Shown here in pieces: positions 1 to 5,656 of a DNA stretch of 5,656 bases. This DNA is from Paracoccaceae bacterium. Its GTDB lineage: Bacteria; Pseudomonadota; Alphaproteobacteria; Rhodobacterales; Rhodobacteraceae. The position numbers were made by a program, and so were the translations under genes. Where the stretch lies: the NCBI GenBank assembly GCA_011523445.1, contig WTGT01000225.1, positions 1-5,656 on the forward strand. The letters are read 5' to 3'. The first letter of the stretch is position 1, and every line of letters starts with the position of its first letter. Under the pieces are notes generated by a model. That model saw only the letters and a program-made list of their open reading frames with translations. It had not been told where the DNA came from and made no database searches.

Positions 1-848
1 ATTCTAACCAAATGATTGCCCTGGCAGCGTCTCTTCAACAAGGAAGTTCACATCCTATAGCAAAAGCCATTATTAATGAGGCCCAAAAACTCGAATGCTC
101 CATTGAACCAGTAGACAAATTTCAAAATCATGTCGGTTTGGGAGTAGAAGGGGAATTGTCAAACGGTAAATACCTGTTAGGGAGCTCAAATCTGTTCACT
201 AAATTTGGTTTTGAAGTAGACACAAAACAATTCAATGATACTGAACCTCAGGTGATATTGGGCAAGTTAGAACAGGACAAGTTGAACCTGTTAGGAGGGT
301 TTTCAATCCATGATGAGGTCAGATCGCAATCTTCCGAAGCAATCCAACTTCTCAAGGATGAAGGGTTGGAAGTTATGATACTTTCAGGTGACTCGGAAGG
401 GGCAGTGGGCAAGGTTGCGGATTTGACTGGGATAAAACACTATATGGCCAAGGCTGATCCGGTTGCCAAAATCCACGAAATTAAGGAATTGACAGACCAG
501 GGTCATCTTGTTGGAATGGTCGGGGATGGCATTAATGATTCACCAGCTCTGGCACACGCCCATGTGGGATTTGCCATGGGATCGGGAACGGATGTTGCCA
601 TGAACAGTTCAGGCATAATTCTGATGAGATCAGATCCAGGATTGGTTGCCATGGCAATCAGGGTCAGCAGGTTAACCTTCCGCAAAATCAAGCAGAACCT
701 GTTTTGGGCATTCATTTACAATGTCGTTGCCCTTCCCCTGGCAGCATTAGGATTCCTTAATCCGGGCCTGGCGGCGGGCGCCATGGCCCTCTCAAGCCTG
801 AGTGTTGTTTCCAATTCCCTTCTTCTGAAATTCAGCAGGGTCAGATAG
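1..848 (+). CDS. copA: Cu(I)-translocating P1B-type ATPase, C-terminal part (5' end outside window)
   Basis: Partial gene. The reading frame is open from base 3 (S-N-Q before the first Met at 12) to the TAG at 846-848, giving about 281 residues. The product is an inner-membrane pump that exports cytoplasmic Cu(I) using ATP. Seen in order: the nucleotide-domain SSHPIAKA motif (the P1B 'HP' signature, codons at 51-56); MILSGD at 375-392; the hinge motif GDGINDSPAL from 522; then two membrane segments. The first contains Y-N (717-722), the second MALSS (783-797). Established knowledge: YN in TM7 and MxxSS in TM8 form Cu(I) sites of the P1B-1 group, which separates it from Zn/Cd pumps. The phosphorylation motif DKTGT, CPC motif and any N-terminal metal-binding domains would lie upstream and cannot be checked. 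A FixI/CcoI-type pump for cytochrome oxidase assembly is an alternative; the neighbours shown here are not cbb3 genes. Confidence 0.92.
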   Translation, partial: SNQMIALAASLQQGSSHPIAKAIINEAQKLECSIEPVDKFQNHVGLGVEGELSNGKYLLGSSNLFTKFGFEVDTKQFNDTEPQVILGKLEQDKLNLLGGFSIHDEVRSQSSEAIQLLKDEGLEVMILSGDSEGAVGKVADLTGIKHYMAKADPVAKIHEIKELTDQGHLVGMVGDGINDSPALAHAHVGFAMGSGTDVAMNSSGIILMRSDPGLVAMAIRVSRLTFRKIKQNLFWAFIYNVVALPLAALGFLNPGLAAGAMALSSLSVVSNSLLLKFSRVR

Positions 849-862
849 AATTTCTCAAATTC

Positions 863-892
863 TGATCAAACAAGACCCTAATTTTGGTCAAA
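863..892. repeat. Short direct repeat TGRTCAAA upstream of maeB
   Basis: TGATCAAA at 863-870 and TGGTCAAA at 885-892 differ at one base and start 22 bp apart, about two helical turns. They lie in the 132-bp gap between copA and maeB. Such spacing suits a dimeric regulator binding one face of the DNA, but 8-bp matches in AT-rich DNA are common by chance. No good sigma70 promoter was found beside them: TTGTTG at 902-907 and AATAAT at 922-927 are only 14 bp apart. No regulator is identified. Confidence 0.2.
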
Positions 893-970
893 TGGAAAAT
901 TTTGTTGTGAAAATCGGCAAGAATAATTTATTTGATTTTGCTAACGACAAAACGGCAAGGAATATATTTC

Positions 971-974
971 GGAG
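971..974 (+). promoter_or_regulatory. Shine-Dalgarno site that fixes the maeB start at 981
   Basis: GGAG lies 6 nt before ATG 981 and only 3 nt before the in-frame TTG at 978. The spacing favours ATG 981, which removes one residue from the longest ORF. Confidence 0.75.
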
Positions 975-980
975 CGATTG

Positions 981-3257
981 ATGAATATTGAAAAAGAGAC
1001 ACCTCCACTCAAGAAGGCTGCCTTGCGATACCATGAGTTTCCCAAGCCGGGAAAGCTGGAAATAAGACCGACAAAACCCATGACCACGGGCAGGGACCTG
1101 TCACTCGCATATTCCCCGGGTGTCGCCGAGGCTTGTCTTGAAATCAAGAAGGATCCCATGAAGTCAGCCCAGTACACGGCACGTGGCAATCTGGTTGCCG
1201 TGGTTTCAAATGGGTCGGCGGTATTGGGATTGGGCAATATTGGTGGCTTGGCTGCCAAACCGGTCATGGAAGGAAAAGCAGTACTGTTCAAGAAGTTTGC
1301 CAACCTGGACTGTTTCGATATTGAGGTCAATGAGAGCGATCCCAAAAAACTGGCCGAAACAATCATGAAACTGGAACCGACCTTCGGAGCAATCAATCTG
1401 GAGGATATCAAGGCACCGGATTGCTTTGAAGTGGAAAAGTTGTGTGTTGAAAACATGAACATTCCGGTTTTCCATGATGACCAGCATGGAACGGCTATTG
1501 TAGTTGCGGCTGCCACAATCAATGCTCTCATCGTGTCAAAGAAGAATATCGAGACTCTGAAAATTGTCGCCTTGGGGGCTGGAGCTGCGGGTATTGCCTG
1601 TTTGGACATGCTGATCGCTTTGGGAGCAAGAAAGGAAAACATAATCCTTAGTGACAGCAGGGGAGTCATTACCAAAAATCGTGAGGATCTGACTCCCGAA
1701 AAAAAGAGATTTGCGCAGGATACCACCAAAACCACCCTTGAAGAGGTTATGGTTGATGCCGATTTTTTCCTGGGACTTTCGGGCCCCAATCTGGTAAGCA
1801 AGGACATGATCAGGAGCATGGCCAGTCAGCCGATGGTGTTTACCCTGGCCAATCCAGATCCTGAAATCTGGCCCAATGAAGTCCTGGAAGTCGCCCCCGA
1901 TGCTCTGATTACAACCGGAAGGTCGGATTATCCCAATCAGGTCAATAATGTCCTTTGCTTTCCATTTATTTTCCGGGGAGCCATGGATGTTGGGGCTACC
2001 GCCATCAATTACGAAATGAAACTTGCCTGTGCCGAAGCCATCGCCAAGCTGGCCAGAACAACAACATCGGAAGAGGTGGGATTGGCCTACACGGGGGAAA
2101 ACCTGACCTTTGGACGGGAGTACCTCATACCCAAGCCCTTTGACCCAAGGTTGCTTTCCCATGTGGCAAGTGCAGTTGCCCATTCAGCCATGATCTCCGG
2201 TGTTGCAACCAGACCCAGGGATGTTGACGAATACAAGGCCCATCTGGAGAGCCAGGTTTACAAATCAAGCATGATCATGCGGCCGGTATTTGATGTCGCA
2301 AGGTCTGATCGAAGAAGGGTGGTTTTTGCAGAGGGTGAGGACCAACGTGTTCTCTATGCTGTACAAATTCTCAAGGAAGAACACAATACCAAACCAATCC
2401 TGGTAGGTCGTCCGGAAGTCATAGCCCAAAGGATCGAGCGGGCAGGCCTTTCCCTGACACCCGACAGGGATTTTGACATGGTCAATCCATTGAGTGATAG
2501 CAGGTTTCCAGAATATTGGGGTGATTACCATGATCTAGTCGGAAGGAAGGGTGTTTCCCCCTATTTGGCCAGAACGATTGTCCGTTCCAATACGACAGTC
2601 ATATCAGCACTGATGGTTCATCGAGGTGAAGCGGAAAGCATGATTTGTGGGACGGAAGGACAGTATTTGTGGCACCTCAAATACATTGGTCAAATTCTTG
2701 GCAAGGACGGCTTGTCCCCAATAGGAGCCATGTCCCTTATCATATTTGATGGAGGAATGCTCTTCATTGCCGATACTCATGTCCATCCCGATCCCAATGC
2801 CGAGGAAATTTCAGAAACGGTGATTGCGGCCGCCCGCCATGTAAAACGATTTGGAATTGAACCCAAGATAGCGATTTGCTCAGATTCCCAGTTTGGCAAT
2901 CTTGACAGCCATTCGGGACGTTTGACACGAGATGCCCTGGCACTGCTGGACCGACAGCAACTTGATTTTGAATATGAGGGAGAGATGAATTCCGATACGG
3001 CTCTCAATGAAGAATTGCGCAATGATATTCTGCCAAAATCCCGTCTTTCGGGCAAGGCCAATACCCTGATTTATTCCAGTACCGTTGGTGCAGGTGCTGC
3101 CAGAAATCTCCTCAAAAGTGTCTCTGGCGGAATTGAGGTTGGGCCCATTTTAATGGGTATGGGTAACAAATCGCATATTGTAACACCTGCCGTAACTGCC
3201 CGAGGGTTATATAATATTGCTTCCCTAGCTATGATGCCTGTTGCCAGTTACGGTTAA
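981..3257 (+). CDS. maeB: NADP-dependent malic enzyme with C-terminal phosphotransacetylase-like domain
   Basis: Cytoplasmic enzyme that oxidatively decarboxylates malate to pyruvate, making NADPH and CO2. It has 758 residues, about the usual MaeB length (roughly 760). Malic domain: LAYSPGVA with the catalytic Tyr near residue 44, AAKPVMEGK with the probable catalytic Lys near 93, NLEDIKAP (141-142) and FHDDQHGT (166-167) supplying metal-binding acids. The nucleotide-binding domain carries GAGAAG at 199-204 and ANPDPEI near 290. From about residue 428 to the end the protein resembles phosphotransacetylase, starting near MRPVFDVARS and ending with GPILMGMGNKSH. In the MaeB family this domain is generally regulatory, sensing acetyl-CoA, and not a working transferase. 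Here, aligned by eye, key transferase residues are replaced (see findings). The ATG at 981 is chosen by its GGAG. uraH follows after 38 bp and could be cotranscribed. The NADP preference is inferred from the family. Confidence 0.95.
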   Translation: MNIEKETPPLKKAALRYHEFPKPGKLEIRPTKPMTTGRDLSLAYSPGVAEACLEIKKDPMKSAQYTARGNLVAVVSNGSAVLGLGNIGGLAAKPVMEGKAVLFKKFANLDCFDIEVNESDPKKLAETIMKLEPTFGAINLEDIKAPDCFEVEKLCVENMNIPVFHDDQHGTAIVVAAATINALIVSKKNIETLKIVALGAGAAGIACLDMLIALGARKENIILSDSRGVITKNREDLTPEKKRFAQDTTKTTLEEVMVDADFFLGLSGPNLVSKDMIRSMASQPMVFTLANPDPEIWPNEVLEVAPDALITTGRSDYPNQVNNVLCFPFIFRGAMDVGATAINYEMKLACAEAIAKLARTTTSEEVGLAYTGENLTFGREYLIPKPFDPRLLSHVASAVAHSAMISGVATRPRDVDEYKAHLESQVYKSSMIMRPVFDVARSDRRRVVFAEGEDQRVLYAVQILKEEHNTKPILVGRPEVIAQRIERAGLSLTPDRDFDMVNPLSDSRFPEYWGDYHDLVGRKGVSPYLARTIVRSNTTVISALMVHRGEAESMICGTEGQYLWHLKYIGQILGKDGLSPIGAMSLIIFDGGMLFIADTHVHPDPNAEEISETVIAAARHVKRFGIEPKIAICSDSQFGNLDSHSGRLTRDALALLDRQQLDFEYEGEMNSDTALNEELRNDILPKSRLSGKANTLIYSSTVGAGAARNLLKSVSGGIEVGPILMGMGNKSHIVTPAVTARGLYNIASLAMMPVASYG

Positions 3258-3283
3258 ACCTGCCGGAAAATAGGAATCAAAAG

Positions 3284-3289
3284 AAAGGA
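3284..3289 (+). promoter_or_regulatory. Shine-Dalgarno site that fixes the uraH start at GTG 3296
   Basis: AAAGGA directly abuts the in-frame TTG at 3290, leaving no spacer, but sits 6 nt before GTG 3296. The GTG is therefore the better initiation codon. Confidence 0.7.
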
Positions 3290-3295
3290 TTGGCC

Positions 3296-3637
3296 GTGAA
3301 AGGATTTCTGACCACACATGTTTTGGATACTGCCAGGGGACAACCAGCAGCTGGGTTGAGGATTGCCCTATTTAGAATTACTACAAACGGAAACTCCCCG
3401 GTTCGGGAGATGATAACCAACAGTGATGGCAGGACCGGTTCACCGATTCTGACCGAAGAGGAATTCGAGTTGGGTGAATACGAATTGATTTTTCATGCCG
3501 GTGAGTATTTCAAGGATCAGGGCATTGCCGGGTTTTATGACGAAATTCCCATCCGCTTCAAACTGATGGAAACCTCGCATTACCATGTCCCTCTTCTTCT
3601 TTCCCCCTTTGGTTATTCGACCTACAGGGGCAGTTGA
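3296..3637 (+). CDS. uraH: 5-hydroxyisourate hydrolase (transthyretin-like)
   Basis: Hydrolyses 5-hydroxyisourate, the unstable product of urate oxidation, to OHCU (2-oxo-4-hydroxy-4-carboxy-5-ureidoimidazoline) in urate breakdown towards allantoin. With the GTG start it has 113 residues, the usual size for the family, and no signal peptide, so it should be cytoplasmic. Diagnostic features are all present: the N-terminal LTTHVLDT with His8, NSDGRT with Arg46, YHVPLLLSP with His97, and the C-terminal tetrapeptide YRGS (110-113). In HIU hydrolases these two His, the Arg and the YRGS tail form the active site and distinguish the enzymes from true transthyretins. The gene sits 38 bp after maeB and 136 bp before a solute-uptake gene set. 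The usual pathway partners (urate oxidase, OHCU decarboxylase, allantoinase) are not in this window. The longest-ORF start (TTG 3290) would add two residues. Confidence 0.95.
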   Translation: MKGFLTTHVLDTARGQPAAGLRIALFRITTNGNSPVREMITNSDGRTGSPILTEEEFELGEYELIFHAGEYFKDQGIAGFYDEIPIRFKLMETSHYHVPLLLSPFGYSTYRGS

Positions 3638-3686
3638 ACCAAACTCAAACAGCAATGCAAATCGGTAGTTAAGTCCGACCGGATCA

Positions 3687-3694
3687 AAACGTTT
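3687..3694. repeat. Palindrome AAACGTTT in the uraH-transporter gap
   Basis: A perfect 8-bp palindrome, followed at once by CAAATTTTG (3695-3703), itself a palindrome around one central base. Both lie just upstream of the predicted -35 box, where an activator or repressor could bind. AT-rich DNA yields such short palindromes readily, so this is weak evidence and no regulator family is assigned. Confidence 0.2.
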
Positions 3695-3703
3695 CAAATT
3701 TTG

Positions 3704-3731
3704 TTGATTTACAAGCCTATTAATTTATACT
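3704..3731 (+). promoter_or_regulatory. Candidate sigma70-type promoter for the ABC transporter genes
   Basis: A -35-like TTGATT (3704-3709, 4 of 6 matches to TTGACA) and a -10-like TATACT (3726-3731, 5 of 6 to TATAAT) are separated by 16 bp. Transcription would begin near 3738, leaving a leader of about 35 nt before ATG 3774. The region is AT-rich, and the gap is much wider than the 38 bp between maeB and uraH, which supports a new transcription unit here. No terminator was seen after uraH, so read-through is also possible. Confidence 0.5.
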
Positions 3732-3748
3732 TTTATTCTACAAATCAA
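3704..3748. repeat. Inverted repeat TTGATTT / AAATCAA flanking the promoter
   Basis: Arms at 3704-3710 and 3742-3748 are perfect 7-bp reverse complements separated by 31 bp. The left arm coincides with the predicted -35 box and the right arm falls just after the predicted transcription start. This could be a pair of half-sites for a regulator, or chance in AT-rich sequence. Confidence 0.25.
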
Positions 3749-3763
3749 TTTTTCTAAAAAAAT

Positions 3764-3767
3764 GGAG
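3764..3767 (+). promoter_or_regulatory. Shine-Dalgarno site that fixes the binding-protein start at 3774
   Basis: GGAG lies 6 nt before ATG 3774. The upstream in-frame ATG at 3762 overlaps this site and has only A/T-rich sequence before it, so 3774 is preferred. The shorter form also begins with a cleaner signal peptide (M-I-R-R). Confidence 0.75.
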
Positions 3768-3773
3768 TTGCTT

Positions 3774-4781
3774 ATGATACGTCGAATAATGGTTATGCTC
3801 TCTGTCCTGCTTTTGTCTGGCGGGATGGCAAGTGCACAAACAGCTGTGAACTTTGCTCTTGACTGGAAATTTGAAGGTCCAAGTGGAGCCTACTTCTCGG
3901 CCATTGATGAAGGTCATTTTGCTGCAGAAGGGCTGGAAGTGGATATTTGGGCAGGTCAGGGTTCCCTTGATGCAATCCCGAAGGTTGCAACCGGTGCAGC
4001 TCAATTCGGTTTTGCCGATATCAACAGCCTTATCAAGTTTCTAGACCAAAACCAGGGTGCTCCAGTCATCGGTATCATGATGGTTTATGACAAGCCTCCA
4101 TTTGCCGTTGTGGGAAGAAAATCCCTGGGTGTTGAGGTTCCCAAGGATCTCGAAGGAAGAATCCTGGGTGCACCTCCGCCTGATGGAGCTTGGGCCCAAT
4201 TCCCGGCATTTGCCTCGGCCAACAATCTGGATGTTTCCAAGATCACGGTTGAGCCGGTCGGATTTCCAACGAGGGAACCAAGCCTAGCCGAAGGTGTTGT
4301 GCATGCGATTACGGGTTTCTCCTTCTCCAGCTATCTGAATTTGGTCAGATTGGGAATACCTGAAGAGGACATCACAACCATCCTGATGGCTGATTATGGT
4401 CTGCAACTGTATGGTAATTCAATAATTGTCAATACCGAATATGCTGCCGAAAATCCCGAAGTTGTAAGTGGCTTCGTCCGAGCCATAATCAATGGTTGGA
4501 AGTCGGCTTTGGCAGACCCGGCCAAAAGTGTTGACAGTATCGCCGAAAGGAATCCAGCCCTTGACAAGGATCTGGAAACCTGGCGTCTGAATCTGGCAAT
4601 TGATGCCAATGTCTATACCGATTATGTCCAGGCCAATGGCATGGGCAATATTGATGCTGACCGCTTCCAGGCATCCATTGATCAGCTGGCCGAAAATTAC
4701 GAGTTCACGAACGACCCCGATCCATCTTTGTATTTCACTGATGAATATCTGGGTGATGCAGAAAGCAGAATGATCAAGTAA
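3774..4781 (+). CDS. ABC transporter periplasmic substrate-binding protein, NMT1/THI5/SsuA-like
   Basis: Predicted periplasmic receptor that captures a small organic solute and hands it to the ABC importer encoded next. It has 335 residues, normal for the family. The N-terminus is a Sec signal peptide: Arg3-Arg4, a hydrophobic core, and an ASA cleavage site at 19-21, so the mature protein would begin at Gln22. There is no lipobox Cys. Family features: ALDWKFEGPSGAYFSA near 28-43, EGHFAAEGLEVDI at 46-58, the GFADINSLIKF stretch from 79, and PKDLEGRILG at 123-132, matching the usual 'DLKGKxIG' position. This group includes receptors for aliphatic sulfonates, taurine, nitrate, thiamine precursors and pyrimidine-like compounds, so the substrate cannot be read from sequence alone. 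Neighbouring uraH suggests a purine-derived or ureide compound, which is only an inference. A strong terminator follows immediately, and the ATPase gene starts 58 bp downstream. Confidence 0.9.
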   Translation: MIRRIMVMLSVLLLSGGMASAQTAVNFALDWKFEGPSGAYFSAIDEGHFAAEGLEVDIWAGQGSLDAIPKVATGAAQFGFADINSLIKFLDQNQGAPVIGIMMVYDKPPFAVVGRKSLGVEVPKDLEGRILGAPPPDGAWAQFPAFASANNLDVSKITVEPVGFPTREPSLAEGVVHAITGFSFSSYLNLVRLGIPEEDITTILMADYGLQLYGNSIIVNTEYAAENPEVVSGFVRAIINGWKSALADPAKSVDSIAERNPALDKDLETWRLNLAIDANVYTDYVQANGMGNIDADRFQASIDQLAENYEFTNDPDPSLYFTDEYLGDAESRMIK

Positions 4782-4792
4782 CTCCATTTACA

Positions 4793-4828
4793 ATGGGCAG
4801 GTAAAAAATACCTGCCCATGTTTTTTTT
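4793..4828 (+). terminator. Intrinsic terminator between binding-protein and ATPase genes
   Basis: ATGGGCAGGTA (4793-4803) pairs perfectly with TACCTGCCCAT (4809-4819): an 11-bp stem with an AAAAA loop, then G and eight T (4821-4828). It begins 11 nt after the binding-protein stop and ends 11 nt before the ATPase start, so it lies wholly between genes of one transporter. Partial read-through would yield much binding protein and less ATPase and permease; the stem could also protect the 3' end of the upstream message. Confidence 0.9.
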
Positions 4829-4839
4829 GAAGGAACGAA

Positions 4840-5613
4840 ATGTCCGAGATTGAACTAAACGAAGTTTCGCATGAATTTTCTACTCCAGATGGACCGTTCC
4901 CAGTACTTGACAATATCAGCCTGAAAGTTCCCGAAGGAGCATTTACTTCTGTCGTCGGGCCCTCCGGTTGTGGCAAGTCAACTCTCACCAGATTGATTTC
5001 AGGGCTTATCAAGCCTACCAAGGGATCAATCAAACTTGGTGGCACCGAGATTGTCGGACCCAAACCAACAGTTGGTATGGCGTTTCAGAACCCGGTTATG
5101 CTTGAGTGGCGTAGTGTTGTCAAGAATATAACCCTGCCACTTGAGATTGTTGCCCCGAAAATGCCTGCCAAGGAAAAGGAAGACCGTGCCAGGGAGTTGC
5201 TCAAGCTCGTTTCCCTGGAAGGCTATGAAGAGAACCGACCTTCCGAATTGTCCGGCGGTATGAAGCAGCGGGTTTCCTTGTGCCGGTCGCTGGTTCATCG
5301 ACCCGAAGTATTGATATTGGATGAACCATTTGGAGCCCTGGATGCCTTTACCAGGGAGGAATTATGGCAGATCATGCATTCACTGAGGGCAGAAGAGAAG
5401 ATAACCTGCCTGCTCATAACCCACGACCTGAGGGAATCGGTATTTCTTTCCGATGAAGTTATCGTGCTATCAGATAGGCCGGCAAGAAGTCAATACAGGA
5501 TAAATGTCGATCTGGGACCGGAACGGTCTCTGGATGATCTGTACACGCCCAAAACCACTGAGCTACTTGCAGTCTTGCGACACCAGATTGAAGTAGCCCA
5601 GGGAAGGAAGTGA
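4840..5613 (+). CDS. ABC transporter ATP-binding protein, SsuB/TauB/NrtD-like
   Basis: Cytoplasmic ATPase that powers the importer whose receptor is encoded just upstream. It has 257 residues, typical for this importer group. All catalytic elements are present: Walker A GPSGCGKST at 40-48, Q-loop Gln83 in AFQNP, signature LSGGMKQR at 137-144, Walker B VLILDEP at 157-163 followed by GALD (165-168), and the H-loop His195 in ITHD. Start ATG 4840 has GAAGGA (4829-4834) 5 nt upstream. The SBP-ATPase-permease order and subgroup resemblance support a nitrate/sulfonate/taurine/pyrimidine-type importer; the substrate is not determined. The gene is separated from its receptor gene by an intrinsic terminator, so its expression probably depends on read-through or on a further promoter that I do not see. 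The next reading frame starts within or just after its stop codon. Confidence 0.95.
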   Translation: MSEIELNEVSHEFSTPDGPFPVLDNISLKVPEGAFTSVVGPSGCGKSTLTRLISGLIKPTKGSIKLGGTEIVGPKPTVGMAFQNPVMLEWRSVVKNITLPLEIVAPKMPAKEKEDRARELLKLVSLEGYEENRPSELSGGMKQRVSLCRSLVHRPEVLILDEPFGALDAFTREELWQIMHSLRAEEKITCLLITHDLRESVFLSDEVIVLSDRPARSQYRINVDLGPERSLDDLYTPKTTELLAVLRHQIEVAQGRK

Positions 5614-5621
5614 GACCTGCC

Positions 5622-5656
5622 ATGGAAATGCGAAATAATCTGTTACGAAAAGTTGT
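5622..5656 (+). CDS. Start of next gene, probably the ABC permease (cut by window end)
   Basis: An open frame runs from ATG 5622 to the end of the window, reading M-E-M-R-N-N-L-L-R-K-V. An in-frame GTG at 5610 overlaps the ATPase stop as GTGA and is an alternative start that would couple translation. The purine-rich GGGAAGGAAG (5601-5610) is rather far from ATG 5622 and too close to GTG 5610, so the start is undecided; ATG 5628 is a third option. Calling it a permease rests on context: this importer type needs a membrane subunit, not yet seen, and the basic N-terminus suits a cytoplasmic tail before a first membrane helix. Confidence 0.5.
   Translation, partial: MEMRNNLLRKV

Noticed and set aside
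874..889. GACC/GGTC hairpin after copA as a terminator
   Set aside because: The stem is only 4 bp with an 8-nt loop and has no following T tract.
938..968. Possible maeB promoter TTGCTA with TATATT
   Set aside because: The spacer is 19 bp and the start site would fall on or after the Shine-Dalgarno site, so the message would lack its ribosome binding site.
941..1819. Long open frame (292 codons) on the - strand opposite maeB
   Set aside because: It lies antisense to a clearly conserved malic-enzyme domain, and its Ser-rich composition with no recognisable motif is typical of a shadow frame.
1536..2183. Second long - strand open frame (215 codons) inside maeB
   Set aside because: It overlaps the conserved nucleotide-binding domain in another frame, and its composition looks random.
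3661..3684. Hairpin after uraH (ATCGGT with ACCGGAT) as a terminator
   Set aside because: The pairing needs a bulge, the stem is short and no T run follows directly.
3638..3773. Riboswitch in the leader of the transporter gene, suggested by THI5/NMT1 resemblance
   Set aside because: No TPP or purine riboswitch core is visible, and the predicted leader is only about 35 nt long.
1..5656. Defence system, mobile element, CRISPR or tRNA
   Set aside because: All long frames belong to recognised metabolic or transport families, and I saw no spaced repeats, transposase motifs or cloverleaf-like sequence.

Overview
The window reads as ordinary chromosomal DNA of a Gram-negative bacterium. It has intermediate GC, all genes lie on the + strand, and the intergenic gaps are short. 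A periplasmic binding protein with an Sec signal peptide, a MaeB-type hybrid malic enzyme and a UraH-type hydrolase fit a proteobacterium. I lean towards an alphaproteobacterium with moderate GC, possibly marine, but this rests on protein resemblance by eye and is not proven.

Layout: (1) 1-848, the C-terminal third of a Cu(I)-exporting P1B-type ATPase (CopA-like), whose start is outside the window. (2) A 132-bp AT-rich gap with no convincing terminator. (3) 981-3257, a complete NADP-type malic enzyme fused to a C-terminal phosphotransacetylase-like domain (MaeB). (4) 3296-3637, a complete 5-hydroxyisourate hydrolase (UraH, transthyretin-like), 38 bp after maeB. (5) A 136-bp AT-rich gap with a good sigma70-like promoter candidate and several short palindromes. 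(6) 3774-4781, an NMT1/THI5/SsuA-like periplasmic substrate-binding protein. (7) A strong intrinsic terminator at 4793-4828. (8) 4840-5613, the matching ABC ATPase. (9) From 5610 or 5622 to the window end, the first codons of what is probably the ABC permease.

Functionally the window joins metal efflux, central carbon metabolism (malate to pyruvate, NADPH supply), one step of urate breakdown, and an uptake system. The most useful hypothesis is that the transporter next to uraH imports a purine-derived or ureide-like nitrogen source. The transporter's own sequence does not fix its substrate. Hairpin placement suggests the binding protein is made in excess over ATPase and permease.

Three genes have Shine-Dalgarno-supported starts that differ from the longest-ORF starts: maeB at 981, uraH at 3296 and the binding protein at 3774. 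I see no insertion sequence, CRISPR array, tRNA, rRNA, riboswitch or phage signature, and I did not find an obviously new system.
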